A stretch of DNA of 43,914 nt from Saccharicrinis sp. (GCA_024635585.1 JAGXIP010000075.1:1-43914); one strand, 5' to 3'. Shown: positions 25,699-35,122, counted from the stretch's first letter. The notes: generated from the letters alone by a model not told the origin. A program made the numbers and translations.

Positions 25699-25750
25699 TT
25701 GAAATAAAGCAATTGTTTTACCACATCATTTCTGCTTTAATTACAACCGA

Positions 25751-26989
25751 ATGAAAAATAGGATAGACAAACAAGCGTTGCTTGCAATCATTACATTTAT
25801 ATTACTGATAAGCCTTATAGGTATTCAGTTTATATTTTTGATTAGGTCGGCCAAGTTGGAGCAAAAACATTTTAACCACCGGGTTGTGCTTGCGCTAAGT
25901 GAATCGCGAAATGAAATTGCCAGAGCGGCCAACGCCTGCAGCCACATGCGCAATTATGTGTGTGGCAATAAGTGTACCAAGGACATACAACAGATTAACT
26001 CTCAAAAAGCCGACAGTATTATCCGTTCAAATTTGGCAATTCACAAAGTTGATCTGGATTATACTTTTGAGTTTGTAAATGTTGATACAAACCACAGCGA
26101 GCCAGCAGGTTCTAGATGTTACGAGCAATCGTTAAACGGCTTACTAGCCGAAAATGGCATTAAACTGTTGATAAAGTTTCCGGAGCAAAGCCAATTTATT
26201 ATGGCACAAGCAGGCACCTTATTTTATATCTCCATTGGAGCTATTATTTTTGTAGCGATGTCGTTTGTATTCACCTCACGTTTATTCCGAAATCAAAAAA
26301 GAATTCTAACCAATACCAAAGATTTTATCGATAATATGGTACATGAGTTTCAAACGCCCGTGTCCAATATAAAACTTGCATCAAACCTGATAAAAAAGAA
26401 TATTGATGCTGGTTTTAATAACGAAAAGATATATAACTACGCTGGTTTAATCCAAAACGAGAATAATAAAATAGAGGATCATGTAGGTGATATTTTAAGA
26501 GTTGCCGCCATGGTAGGAAGCCGTTCAGAATCCACCGAGGTAGATATGCATCAATTGTTAAATAATTGTGCCGATAATTACCGGAGTAGCGTAGAGCAAG
26601 CCGGAGGCATTTTGACTACTGATTTATTGGCTACTCGTTTCATGGTCAAGGGGAAAAAAGAGTACTTGTACCATGCCCTTTGCAACTTGTTGGATAACGC
26701 AATAAAATATACCATTGCCAAACCAGAGATAAAAATATCGACTTATAATAAAAAAAATAAGCTTTATGTAGCCATAAGTGACAATGGAATTGGTATTGAT
26801 CCTAAACATCATCAAAATATTTTTGAAAAATACTATCGTGTAACAAACGGAAATATTCACGATTATAAGGGTTTTGGATTAGGGTTAGATTTTGTTAAAA
26901 CGGTAGCATTGCAACATGGAGCAAGCATTCAAATTAACAGCCAACTACATAAGGGAAGTACCTTTACGCTGGTTTTAAATATCGGATAG
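25751..26989 (+). CDS. membrane sensor histidine kinase with Cys-rich periplasmic loop
   Basis: 412 residues. Two membrane segments (about 10-32 and 155-177) enclose a periplasmic domain of about 120 residues that has four Cys: 63, 71, 75 and 123. The HisKA helix has a variant H-box, MVHEFQTPVSNIKL, and the ATPase domain has LLDNAIKYT, SDNGIGID and GFGLGLDFVK. It resembles RprX-type Bacteroidota kinases. The response regulator starts 6 bases downstream and is its clear partner. The periplasmic cysteines could form disulfides or bind a metal, which is inference. Confidence 0.92.
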   Translation: MKNRIDKQALLAIITFILLISLIGIQFIFLIRSAKLEQKHFNHRVVLALSESRNEIARAANACSHMRNYVCGNKCTKDIQQINSQKADSIIRSNLAIHKVDLDYTFEFVNVDTNHSEPAGSRCYEQSLNGLLAENGIKLLIKFPEQSQFIMAQAGTLFYISIGAIIFVAMSFVFTSRLFRNQKRILTNTKDFIDNMVHEFQTPVSNIKLASNLIKKNIDAGFNNEKIYNYAGLIQNENNKIEDHVGDILRVAAMVGSRSESTEVDMHQLLNNCADNYRSSVEQAGGILTTDLLATRFMVKGKKEYLYHALCNLLDNAIKYTIAKPEIKISTYNKKNKLYVAISDNGIGIDPKHHQNIFEKYYRVTNGNIHDYKGFGLGLDFVKTVALQHGASIQINSQLHKGSTFTLVLNIG

Positions 26990-26995
26990 AAATTA

Positions 26996-27679
26996 ATGAA
27001 TTTAAAAACAAAAATACTTCTGATAGAAGATGATACAGCTATGGGCTTTTTGCTAGTCGATTTTTTGGAGTCGAATGGTTTTGAAGTTAAGCTGTTTGCT
27101 GATGGAAAAGAAGGTATGAATGCTTTTTACCAATATAGTTTCGACTTCTGTATTTTGGATGTTATGCTGCCCGTGCTCGATGGGTTTACGATTGCAAAGC
27201 GCATCCGAAAGAATAACAAAACCATCCCTATTATATTTTTAACGGCCAAGTCACTTAAACAAGACAAAATAAACGGTTTTGGAATTGGTATTGACGATTA
27301 CATTGTTAAACCTTTCGATGAAGATGAGTTGCTCTGCCGCATAAATGCCATACTAAACAGGTGTGCCTCGGCAGGATCTATGCCTATGATAGCAATAGGG
27401 CGGTATAATTACGACTCCGATAACTTACTGCTAACATTAGAAAATCAGCCAAAGCGACTAACGCAAAAGGAAAACGAAGTACTGAAAATGTTGGCTTGTT
27501 CAAAAAATAACTTGGTAAAACGCGACGACATATTACTTGCTTTATGGGGTAACAACGATTACTTTAACAGCAGAAGTTTGGATGTTTTTATCGCGAAACT
27601 GCGGAAATATTTAAAAGCGGACACAGCGGTTCAAATAGAAAATGTTCCGGCGGTGGGTTATGTATTAAGAGATAAGTAA
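26996..27679 (+). CDS. OmpR/PhoB-family response regulator
   Basis: 227 residues. The receiver (about 5-118) has IEDD and phospho-acceptor Asp55 in ILDVMLPVLDG, with Lys in YIVKPFDEDEL. The winged-helix DNA-binding domain (about 132-226) has LTQKENEVLKMLACSKNNLVKRD, the recognition-helix region NSRSLDVFIAKLRKYL and a final VPAVGYVL. It is encoded 6 bases after its kinase. No autoregulatory site was identified. Confidence 0.93.
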   Translation: MNLKTKILLIEDDTAMGFLLVDFLESNGFEVKLFADGKEGMNAFYQYSFDFCILDVMLPVLDGFTIAKRIRKNNKTIPIIFLTAKSLKQDKINGFGIGIDDYIVKPFDEDELLCRINAILNRCASAGSMPMIAIGRYNYDSDNLLLTLENQPKRLTQKENEVLKMLACSKNNLVKRDDILLALWGNNDYFNSRSLDVFIAKLRKYLKADTAVQIENVPAVGYVLRDK

Positions 27680-27874
27680 GATTGAATTATCGGCATATAT
27701 TTACCATAAGTAATAGTAATTGTGTAATTTTTATTAAAATTTGTAATTCATTCACTCCCATTTAGTTAAAAAAATATTGCTTGTAAAAATAAATTAATAT
27801 ATTTGTTTGTGATAAAAAATTGCTATACAAATTCGTGTGTTTTCTGTACGATATATACATTTTTATAAAACCCA

Positions 27875-27882
27875 TAAATTTG
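27875..27882 (+). promoter_or_regulatory. possible -7 box before the TPR-PD40-SPOR gene
   Basis: TAAATTTG fits TAnnTTTG and lies 39 bases before the ATG. The surrounding 240 bases after the response regulator gene hold no gene. Confidence 0.3.
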
Positions 27883-27920
27883 CGTATTGCAGCTCCAGTT
27901 AACCTATAAAATCTTATTGA

Positions 27921-30068
27921 ATGACAAAGATATTGCATCAATTACTTTTGTCTTTACTCTGTTTTTTAACCTTTTGGTTTACAGGTGTGCAAAGCATCGG
28001 ACAATCATCAAGCAATAAAAATTCAAAGCTATTTAAAAATGCCATGCAGTTGGCCGATAATTCGGATTATCGTCATGCAATTGAGATATTTAAGGTGATC
28101 GTTAAAAACGATCCCAAGGATTTGGATGCCCTATTTAATATGGGTTTGTGTTACCTGAATACCTCTAACGGGGCCGATACTGCAGTTGTTTGCTTTAACA
28201 AAGGCATGGATATTCTTACTGAAGGAGAGAAAGAAGGATATTTGGGTCGTGAGCTGGGCTTGTCGTTAGGTAAAGCGTACCAAGTGCTTTTAAAACCTTT
28301 AAAAGCGGTATCTATCTATGAAAATTTACTGCTAAATGCCTCCGACGAAGATAGTGTTTTCATAAAAGAGATAGAACGGGAGATACAAATTTGCCATAAC
28401 GCCAATTTTTTTATCAGCAACCCCATTGAACTTAATGTGCAAAATATGGGGAGTGCGGTAAATTCTATGTACGACGACCATAGTCCCTTAATTGCAGTGA
28501 GCGAAGAACAACTTTTTTTTACCTCGCGCCGCAACTGGATAAAAATGAGTTTACTTGCCGATGGCCAATATGCCGAAAAAATTTATACTGTACCCTTGGC
28601 TGCCAAGAATTGGGAATCAGCACGCTTGTTAAAGGTTTTTTTTAGAAATAACGAACACGAAGCAGCCGCTTCTTTATCACCAGATGGTAACGACATGGTG
28701 TTATTTAGAAACGATGAACATGGTAAAAGTTTGTATATTAGTCATTATTCAGGACGAAGTTGGTCGGAGCCAGAAAAGCTGCCTTATCCAATCAATAGTC
28801 ATGCAGAAGAAACACATGGTTCTATTTCGGCCGATAAAAGCACCTTATTCTTTACCAGCGATAGGGAAGGTGGATTCGGTGCTTTAGATATCTATATGGT
28901 GAAAAAACAAGCCAACGGACAATGGGGTGAGCCGCGGAATATGGGTGCCAATATCAATACCCCATATGATGAAGAAACACCCATGATACATTATGATGGG
29001 AGAACATTGTATTTTTCGTCGGAAGGCCATAATACCATGGGGCGCTTAGATGTTTTTTATAGTCAAATGAATGCCGACTCAAGCTGGTCGGCTCCTGTTA
29101 ATATGGGCTACCCTATTAATACTCCCGATGACGATTTCTTTTTTGTGCCAACCATAGATAAAAGTCAGGCCTATTATGCATCATCCAAATTTGCCGACAA
29201 TTACGGGGGTTCTGATATTTATCGGGTTCAGTTTAAATCCAACTCCGATACCGAACTGGCTGTAGTTGAAGGTGTTGTGGATAGTAGTTTGGGAAGTAAG
29301 TTTGAGAAAGTGCGCGTGCTGGTAACCCGTACCAAAGATAATAAACTGGTTGGTGACTACCGACCCAACCCAGGCAGTGGAACCTACATGATGTTTTTGG
29401 AAAATGGCTACGAATATGAAGTAAAGCAAACGAATACGCTCCATCAGGAAAAGATAGCCTATGTGAATGTAACGGAGGATATGGTTTACACTAAAACCAG
29501 AGTGCCTATTGTACTTAATGATGTGGCCATGGGTGCCCCACTGATTAAATTAGCCAAGCCGGTAACAAACAGCAATACCCTTGCAGCAGATGTTGCTAAT
29601 GAAAAAACAGTTGGAAATGGAAAGGATTTAAATGCAGTACCTACCGTTAAAAATCTAAAGGATAATGTCTTATCTGTAAAAACAACCGTTAGCCACAGCC
29701 CTAAAACAGGTGCCCCGGCCAAACAAAAACAAATTACTTCCACAAAACCAAGCGCAGAACCTGCTTCAACTGTAAAAAAACCAATAAATTCAGGCAACGT
29801 TAAAGGTTCACCGACGAAAGGATATACAGTTCAACTTTTAGCCTTGCGTAAAGGGCCATTGTCCAACCTTACTTTTTTTAAGGAACGAAACATCCAAAAT
29901 GTTACCATTTATGATTGTACTGATGGATACACCCGTTATGCCACGGGTCAGTTTAACAGCTACAAGGCCTGCTTGCAGTTAAAAAAAGACTTGATGAAAA
30001 CAACCGGATTTGAAGGGATTTGGATACGACCCACCAAAAGTATTGAGGCGCTAGAAGTAAAGAAATAG
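27921..30068 (+). CDS. exported TPR-PD40 protein with C-terminal SPOR domain
   Basis: 715 residues. A signal peptide (1 to about 28) is followed by TPR repeats (about 35-160), then a WD40-like PD40 beta-propeller (about 175-440) with repeats such as DGNDMVLFRNDEHG, DKSTLFFTSDREGGFGALDIY and DGRTLYFSSEGHNTMGRLDVFY. A short beta domain (about 450-545), a Thr/Lys/Pro-rich linker (about 550-625) and a SPOR-type domain (about 633-705, GYTVQLLALRKGPL) complete it. The layout is like the T9SS protein PorE, but PorE ends in an OmpA-type peptidoglycan-binding domain and this ends in SPOR, which in other bacteria binds denuded glycan strands. It stands alone. An envelope anchor role is likely; a T9SS role is unproven. 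Confidence 0.85.
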   Translation: MTKILHQLLLSLLCFLTFWFTGVQSIGQSSSNKNSKLFKNAMQLADNSDYRHAIEIFKVIVKNDPKDLDALFNMGLCYLNTSNGADTAVVCFNKGMDILTEGEKEGYLGRELGLSLGKAYQVLLKPLKAVSIYENLLLNASDEDSVFIKEIEREIQICHNANFFISNPIELNVQNMGSAVNSMYDDHSPLIAVSEEQLFFTSRRNWIKMSLLADGQYAEKIYTVPLAAKNWESARLLKVFFRNNEHEAAASLSPDGNDMVLFRNDEHGKSLYISHYSGRSWSEPEKLPYPINSHAEETHGSISADKSTLFFTSDREGGFGALDIYMVKKQANGQWGEPRNMGANINTPYDEETPMIHYDGRTLYFSSEGHNTMGRLDVFYSQMNADSSWSAPVNMGYPINTPDDDFFFVPTIDKSQAYYASSKFADNYGGSDIYRVQFKSNSDTELAVVEGVVDSSLGSKFEKVRVLVTRTKDNKLVGDYRPNPGSGTYMMFLENGYEYEVKQTNTLHQEKIAYVNVTEDMVYTKTRVPIVLNDVAMGAPLIKLAKPVTNSNTLAADVANEKTVGNGKDLNAVPTVKNLKDNVLSVKTTVSHSPKTGAPAKQKQITSTKPSAEPASTVKKPINSGNVKGSPTKGYTVQLLALRKGPLSNLTFFKERNIQNVTIYDCTDGYTRYATGQFNSYKACLQLKKDLMKTTGFEGIWIRPTKSIEALEVKK

Positions 30069-30201
30069 TCTTCAGATATTCAGTTTCTCCCTGCGCCCCA
30101 AGCTCCTTGCCCTACGCCCGACGCTCCCTTCTTAAAACTTTAATCCCATAATCCTTTAATCCACTTAATCAAACCCAAAACTCTAAAACTTTAAAAGACA
30201 A

Positions 30202-30229
30202 ACTTTCAACTTTCAACTCAAAACTCTAT
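30202..30229. repeat. heptanucleotide array, ACTTTCA type
   Basis: ACTTTCA twice, then ACTCAAA and ACTCTAT, follow with a period of 7. The preceding 70 bases have looser TTTAATC and AAAACTC words of 7-9 bases. The array ends 5 bases beyond the permease stop codon. Confidence 0.65.
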
Positions 30230-30234
30230 CCCAA

Positions 30235-31437
30235 TCATAAACGTATTTGCTTTGGTTTACCTGGTAAAATTAAATTGAGTATTACCCCTACTACCGATGC
30301 CAAACCAATCCCTGCCAGCGAAAAATTTCCAAAGTCAATCGATGCGCCGCCTATACCTATACTCAATATGATAGATACGATGACCATATTTCTAGTCTTA
30401 TGAAAGTCGGCTTTTGTTTCTATCAGTGTTTTTATGCCTACGCTGGCAATCATACCAAACAGCAATAACATGATGCCGCCCAATACTTCGGTGGGTATGC
30501 TTTTTAAGAAACCACTTATTTTGCCTACCAGCGAAAATATAATGGCTGTAATGGCAGATATGCGCAGAATTTTGGGATTGGTTACCTTGGTTAATTCAAT
30601 AGCACCCGTTACTTCCGAATAGGTGGTGTTAGGTACGCTGCCAAGCATACCAGCTATTCCAGTGGCCAAGCCGTCGCCTAACATAGTTCTGTGCAGTCCG
30701 GGATTCTTTACAAAATCTTTTTCGGCCACAGCACTTATGGCATATACATCTCCCACATGTTCTATTAAAGGAGCAATAGCTACAGGTATCATATACAAAA
30801 TGGCCTCCCAGCTAAAGGTGGGAAGGGTAAATTCCGGCAACTGAAACCATGCTGCTTCTGCAATAGGTGTAAAATCTACCTTACCCATGGCTAGGGCTAA
30901 GAGATAACCTACCACAATGCCTATGAAAATGGGAATGAGCCTGATGATGCCCTTAAAATAAATAACTGCGGCAATAGCCGACAGTAGAGATACGCTTGAT
31001 ATAATCCAATTTGTTTTTGCCATACCAACACCAACCGATGCCAGCGAAAGACCTATGACCATGATAACCGGCCCTACCACAACCGCTGGAAAAAACTTGC
31101 GGATAAAACCTACCCCTCGCCATTTTACCAATGCAGAAACTACAGCATACACTACACCCACAGCCACTATGCCAGATAGCGTTCCGGACCATCCAAATTT
31201 TTCGGTGGCTGCGGTAATGGGTGCGATAAACGCAAAACTACTTCCCAAAAAAACCGGCACCATACCTTTGGTTACCAAATGAAAAAGCAAGGTTCCCACA
31301 CCTGCCGAAAACAAAGCGATGGAAGGGTTTATTCCCACCAGCAAAGGCACAAGTACAGTTGCCCCAAAGGCAACAAATAAAAACTGAACGCCCAATATTA
31401 TTTGTTTAGGCTGCGACAAATTGTTTTGTGAATTCAT
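30235..31437 (-). CDS. NCS2-family uracil/xanthine permease
   Basis: 400 residues from the ATG at 31437; the frame opens earlier at 31488 but that part is not hydrophobic or conserved. It is an inner-membrane nucleobase importer with 12 or more hydrophobic segments. Family features include GVQFLFVAFGATVLVPLL near the N-terminus, FLGSSFAFIAPI, FPAVVVGPVIMVIGLSLA, the conserved acidic helix region APLIEHVGDVYAIS, and GDGLATGIAGMLGSVPNTTYSE. These fit UraA-type proteins; uracil is the most likely substrate but xanthine cannot be excluded. It is transcribed alone. Confidence 0.9.
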   Translation of the reverse strand: MNSQNNLSQPKQIILGVQFLFVAFGATVLVPLLVGINPSIALFSAGVGTLLFHLVTKGMVPVFLGSSFAFIAPITAATEKFGWSGTLSGIVAVGVVYAVVSALVKWRGVGFIRKFFPAVVVGPVIMVIGLSLASVGVGMAKTNWIISSVSLLSAIAAVIYFKGIIRLIPIFIGIVVGYLLALAMGKVDFTPIAEAAWFQLPEFTLPTFSWEAILYMIPVAIAPLIEHVGDVYAISAVAEKDFVKNPGLHRTMLGDGLATGIAGMLGSVPNTTYSEVTGAIELTKVTNPKILRISAITAIIFSLVGKISGFLKSIPTEVLGGIMLLLFGMIASVGIKTLIETKADFHKTRNMVIVSIILSIGIGGASIDFGNFSLAGIGLASVVGVILNLILPGKPKQIRL

Positions 31438-31700
31438 TTGTATAAATTTAGATTCGTTGCGAAAATAAATAAAATGGTTAATAATCAACTATGGATTTGT
31501 TAAATTAAACCTCCTCATATCCGAACTTGACCAATAATGTTAGTATATTTTGTAATTGTTTTGCTGCTCAAATTTGCATCATAAAATAGTTTCAAACCTT
31601 TCTCATCACTTTTAGTTACTGTAACCAATTACTTCGGAGTTGACTTTAAACATTCACTTCATGATTTTTTTATAACTTAACCGAGCAAAAATAAGGTGAA

Positions 31701-32954
31701 ATGATAATCATATTTAAGTTTTTTAAGGAAAGTATTCTGTTTGCGCTCAATGCGTTAACTTCTAATAAGCTACGTACGATTTTAACACTTAGCGGTGTTA
31801 CCATCGGCATCTTTTCGATCATATCTGTTTTTACCTTGATTGATTATCTCGAAAAACAAATTCGCGACAGTGTTCAATCCTTGGGCGATAATGTGGTTTA
31901 TGTGCAAAAATGGCCATGGACACCACCCGAAGGTGAAACTGAATATCCCTGGTGGCGGTTTATGAATCGGCCACAGCCTACCATACAAGAACTTAAGGTA
32001 ATTGAACGCAAATCACAACTTTCACAAGCGGCCACATTTTCAATTTCATCGCAGAAAAAAGTGATATTTGAAGATAATTCATTTGATAATGTGCAGATTT
32101 TAGGAGTTACCCACAACTTTGATCAAAACTGGAGTTTTGAAATCAGTAAAGGACGGTATTTCTCGCCCTTTGAATCCAATAGGGGGAGTAACATAGTTGT
32201 GCTGGGTGCCGAAGTGGCCGATAAGCTCTTTAGGGATGCAGACCCTATTGGTAAGCGGGTGAAAATAGCCGGAAGAAAACTTACCGTGGTAGGCGTGTTA
32301 CTACGACAGGGTAAAGATCTTTTTGGTAATAGTTTGGATAATAACGTGGTGATGCCTTTGAATTTTGCCAAAAACATATTTAATATACGGAGTGGGAGGG
32401 TGCAACCGATGATTATTGTTAAAGCCAAAGAAGGTGTGGAAGTGGATGACTTGATGAGTGAGCTGGAAGGCATTTTGCGCGCCGAGCGGAAATTGAAACC
32501 CAAAGAAGGCAACTCTTTTGCGCTAAATAGGGTAAGTATCATACAAAAGCAATTTGATGGTCTGTTTGTAATAATTAATTTGGCGGGATGGTTAATAGGG
32601 GGCTTTTCTATTTTAGTTGGCGGTTTCGGTATTGCAAATATTATGTTTGTATCCGTTAAAGAGCGTACCCGCATTATAGGTATTCAAAAAGCGCTGGGAG
32701 CCAAACGAAGTTTTATTTTGTGGCAATTTTTATTTGAAAGTATTTTTCTTAGTGTTTTAGGTGGTGCCGCGGGTTTATTGCTTATTTTTATTCTTATCCT
32801 CATTGCTAACTCTGCTATGGATTTAGAAGTTCCACTTACCTTTTGGAATATTTTTAGAGGACTGTTTATTTCTATTTTCTTGGGTATAATTTCGGGTTTT
32901 ATACCTGCCAATAAAGCCAGTAAAATGGATCCGGTGGTGGCCATTAACCATTAG
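31701..32954 (+). CDS. MacB-like ABC transporter permease
   Basis: 417 residues. The first membrane segment (about 25-48, IRTILTLSGVTIGIFSIIS-like) is followed by a periplasmic MacB-type domain (about 50-285) and three C-terminal membrane segments in an FtsX domain (about 290-410) with the coupling motif VKERTRIIGIQKALGAKRSFIL. These permeases move no small molecules through the membrane in known cases but pass force to the periplasm for export of lipoproteins, peptides or toxins. No ABC ATPase or adaptor is adjacent, so it is incomplete locally. It is transcribed alone. Confidence 0.88.
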   Translation: MIIIFKFFKESILFALNALTSNKLRTILTLSGVTIGIFSIISVFTLIDYLEKQIRDSVQSLGDNVVYVQKWPWTPPEGETEYPWWRFMNRPQPTIQELKVIERKSQLSQAATFSISSQKKVIFEDNSFDNVQILGVTHNFDQNWSFEISKGRYFSPFESNRGSNIVVLGAEVADKLFRDADPIGKRVKIAGRKLTVVGVLLRQGKDLFGNSLDNNVVMPLNFAKNIFNIRSGRVQPMIIVKAKEGVEVDDLMSELEGILRAERKLKPKEGNSFALNRVSIIQKQFDGLFVIINLAGWLIGGFSILVGGFGIANIMFVSVKERTRIIGIQKALGAKRSFILWQFLFESIFLSVLGGAAGLLLIFILILIANSAMDLEVPLTFWNIFRGLFISIFLGIISGFIPANKASKMDPVVAINH

Positions 32955-32966
32955 AAAAAAAGCATA

Positions 32967-33160
32967 CATAGGTTAAAACCCTATGCTATTAACGGTTGAC
33001 CTTTCAGGTCATTCAGTTCCGGCATTGTGGTCAGTCGAGTTTCAGAATGTTTGCCATCTTGTAAGTATGGGCTGAAAGCCCAACACGTAAAAGCATAGGG
33101 TTTTAATCCTATGAAACTTGCGAAATCATCATAAGCGCTGAAAGTGCGTCCGTTATTTTT
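32967..33160. repeat. modular hairpin-bearing intergenic repeat element
   Basis: Two near-identical modules in opposite orientation, CATAGGTTAAAACCCTATG (32967-32985) and CATAGGGTTTTAATCCTATG (33094-33113), bound about 110 bases. Near them are three CTTTCAG or CTGAAAG hairpins: GACCTTTCAGGTC (32998-33010), GGGCTGAAAGCCC (33069-33081) and GCGCTGAAAGTGCG (33135-33148). A 70-codon minus-strand frame spans it but has no gene character. I recall similar strings between genes in other Bacteroidota, so it is probably one copy of a dispersed family without a transposase. Confidence 0.75.
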
Positions 33161-33428
33161 ATCGGCCTTAAATATGTAAAACGAAAGGTTCAAATACTAT
33201 CCGCAGTGAATATATTTCTGTTTAAACTCCAATTTAAAGCGAGTTTTTTAGTTGCAGATTAACAGCTTACTAAATACAACCAAAACTAATTCGGATTGTT
33301 AATCGTTGTGCTTTTATCTTACTTTAAATTTTTTTATCATTGACCTTTATTCATATCTGCTATAAAAAGAAAACTACTTATTAGTCTATTATCTTTTATC
33401 TAATCAGTCTATTATCTAATAAAAACAC
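33161..33428. other. upstream region of zwf
   Basis: AT-rich and gene-free. It contains a possible weak promoter (TTG at about 33297, TACTTTAA about 21 bases later) and the heptad array at 33381-33417. Confidence 0.35.
33381..33417. repeat. heptanucleotide array, ATTATCT type
   Basis: TTAGTCT, ATTATCT and TTTATCT are contiguous, then a 9-base unit AATCAGTCT and another ATTATCT. It lies 11 bases before the zwf ATG, thus within the probable 5' UTR. Confidence 0.65.
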
Positions 33429-34964
33429 ATGAAAACACCTAAAAACCATATACTTGTTATTTTTGGCGCTTCCGGCGATCTAACTTATCGTAAACTTGTA
33501 CCGGCAGTTTTTGATTTGTACGAAAAAAAGTTTTTGCCAAATAATTTTGCCATACTTGGTTTGGGCAGAACCGAATTGTCGGATAATCAGTTTCGTGACA
33601 AAATGAAAGAGGGAATTGAAAAATTCGCCTTAAAAAAAATAGATGAACACTTGAAAGTTAAAATTAGCGACTTTTTGGATAAGCTATTTTATTACGCATT
33701 TAATACCGACGAGGAGCGTGAGTATGCTGGATTTAAGGATAAATTACTGGGCTTGGATAAAGACTTGGGTACCAACAATAATTTCATCTTTTATCTTGCC
33801 ACGCCTCCAAGCATGTACACAACCATCCCTTGCCATCTGGCTAAATATGGATTAAATAGCGAAGATGAGGGTTTTAGCAGACTCATTGTGGAAAAGCCAT
33901 TCGGCTATGATTTAGAAACAGCCAAAACATTAAACGACAGTCTTTTCAGGAATTTTCGCGAAAAGCAAATTTATCGTATTGATCATTATTTGGGTAAGGA
34001 AACGGTGCAAAATCTGTTGGTAACGCGTTTCTCCAATGCAATCTTCGAACCTCTTTGGAACCGTAATTATGTGAGCCATGTAGAAATTACCTCTGCAGAG
34101 AGTATTGGGGTTGGCAGTAGGGGAGGGTATTACGAAGGCTCAGGTGCATTACGTGATATGGTTCAAAATCATCTTTTACTTTTGGCGGGATTAACCGCCA
34201 TGGAACCACCCGCCCTTATCGATTCCAATAGTATTCGTAACGAAATTGTAAAAGTGCTGCAATCCATTAGACCCATTAAGGAAGAGGAGGTAGATAAATA
34301 TGTGATACGCGGTCAGTATATCGCTTCAAGCGTAAAAGGAGAAAAAGTAAAGGGGTATCGCGAAGAACAAGGTGTTGATCCAGAATCGAGAACGGAGACT
34401 TATGTGGCCATGAAATTCTTTATCGACAATATGCGATGGGGCGGCGTACCTTTTTATATACGTACCGGTAAAATGTTGCCCACCAGAGTTACGGAGGTAG
34501 TCATTCATTTTAAACCAACTCCCCATCACCTTTTTTTGAGCCATGCGGCCATTACTCAACAGCAAAATCAATTGGTTATTCGCATACAGCCCGACGAAGG
34601 CTTACTCCTTAAATTTGGAATGAAGGTTCCAGGTTCCGGTTTTAATGTGCAGAATGTGAACATGGATTTTCATTACACCGATTTAGCCGATGTATATCTT
34701 CCCAGTGCCTACGAACGCTTGCTACACGATTGTATGTTAGGCGATTCGACTCTGTACTCCCGGGGCGATGCAGTTGAGGCTGCCTGGAAATTTGTTAAAC
34801 CCATACAAGATGCTTGGGCAAATAATAAGGGAAGTAAGGTGCATGGCTATCCTGCAGGTAGCTGGGGGCCGGATATTGCGGATGAATTAATTGAAGGCTC
34901 CGACCTTACCTGGAGATATCCATGTAAAAACTTGGCCAACGACGGTAATTATTGCGAGCTCTAA
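33429..34964 (+). CDS. zwf: glucose-6-phosphate 1-dehydrogenase
   Basis: 511 residues, the usual length. It oxidises glucose-6-phosphate to 6-phosphogluconolactone with NADP, the first step of the oxidative pentose-phosphate pathway. The nucleotide-binding motif IFGASGDLTYRKL lies near residue 12. The active-site signature RIDHYLGKE, with its catalytic His, lies near residue 185, followed by FEPLWNRNYV. The C-terminal half has the typical IRTGKMLPTRVTEVVIHF strand. 6-phosphogluconolactonase is encoded 0.9 kb downstream on the same strand, separated by an unrelated gene. No gnd is in the window. Confidence 0.96.
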   Translation: MKTPKNHILVIFGASGDLTYRKLVPAVFDLYEKKFLPNNFAILGLGRTELSDNQFRDKMKEGIEKFALKKIDEHLKVKISDFLDKLFYYAFNTDEEREYAGFKDKLLGLDKDLGTNNNFIFYLATPPSMYTTIPCHLAKYGLNSEDEGFSRLIVEKPFGYDLETAKTLNDSLFRNFREKQIYRIDHYLGKETVQNLLVTRFSNAIFEPLWNRNYVSHVEITSAESIGVGSRGGYYEGSGALRDMVQNHLLLLAGLTAMEPPALIDSNSIRNEIVKVLQSIRPIKEEEVDKYVIRGQYIASSVKGEKVKGYREEQGVDPESRTETYVAMKFFIDNMRWGGVPFYIRTGKMLPTRVTEVVIHFKPTPHHLFLSHAAITQQQNQLVIRIQPDEGLLLKFGMKVPGSGFNVQNVNMDFHYTDLADVYLPSAYERLLHDCMLGDSTLYSRGDAVEAAWKFVKPIQDAWANNKGSKVHGYPAGSWGPDIADELIEGSDLTWRYPCKNLANDGNYCEL

Positions 34965-35122
34965 CTTGCGGGGGAGGGTTGGGCATGGTGCACAGTGCCG
35001 ATGGCAAGGAGTGCGGTTCGATAGATTAAAAATAATGATATTTTTCTTACTTGTCCAGATTTGGGATTTGTTAATTTCAAAAAGATACCAATTTATGGCA
35101 AAAGTAAAAAAGCATGGTGCCT

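Noticed and set aside
32981-33193. 70-codon minus-strand ORF over the modular hairpin element
   Set aside because: It is made of the hairpin modules, has no domain, and is better explained as translation of a non-coding repeat.
32955-33428. tRNA or structured RNA gene in the long interval before zwf
   Set aside because: No cloverleaf or CCA-type end was found; the structure seen is explained by short repeated hairpins.
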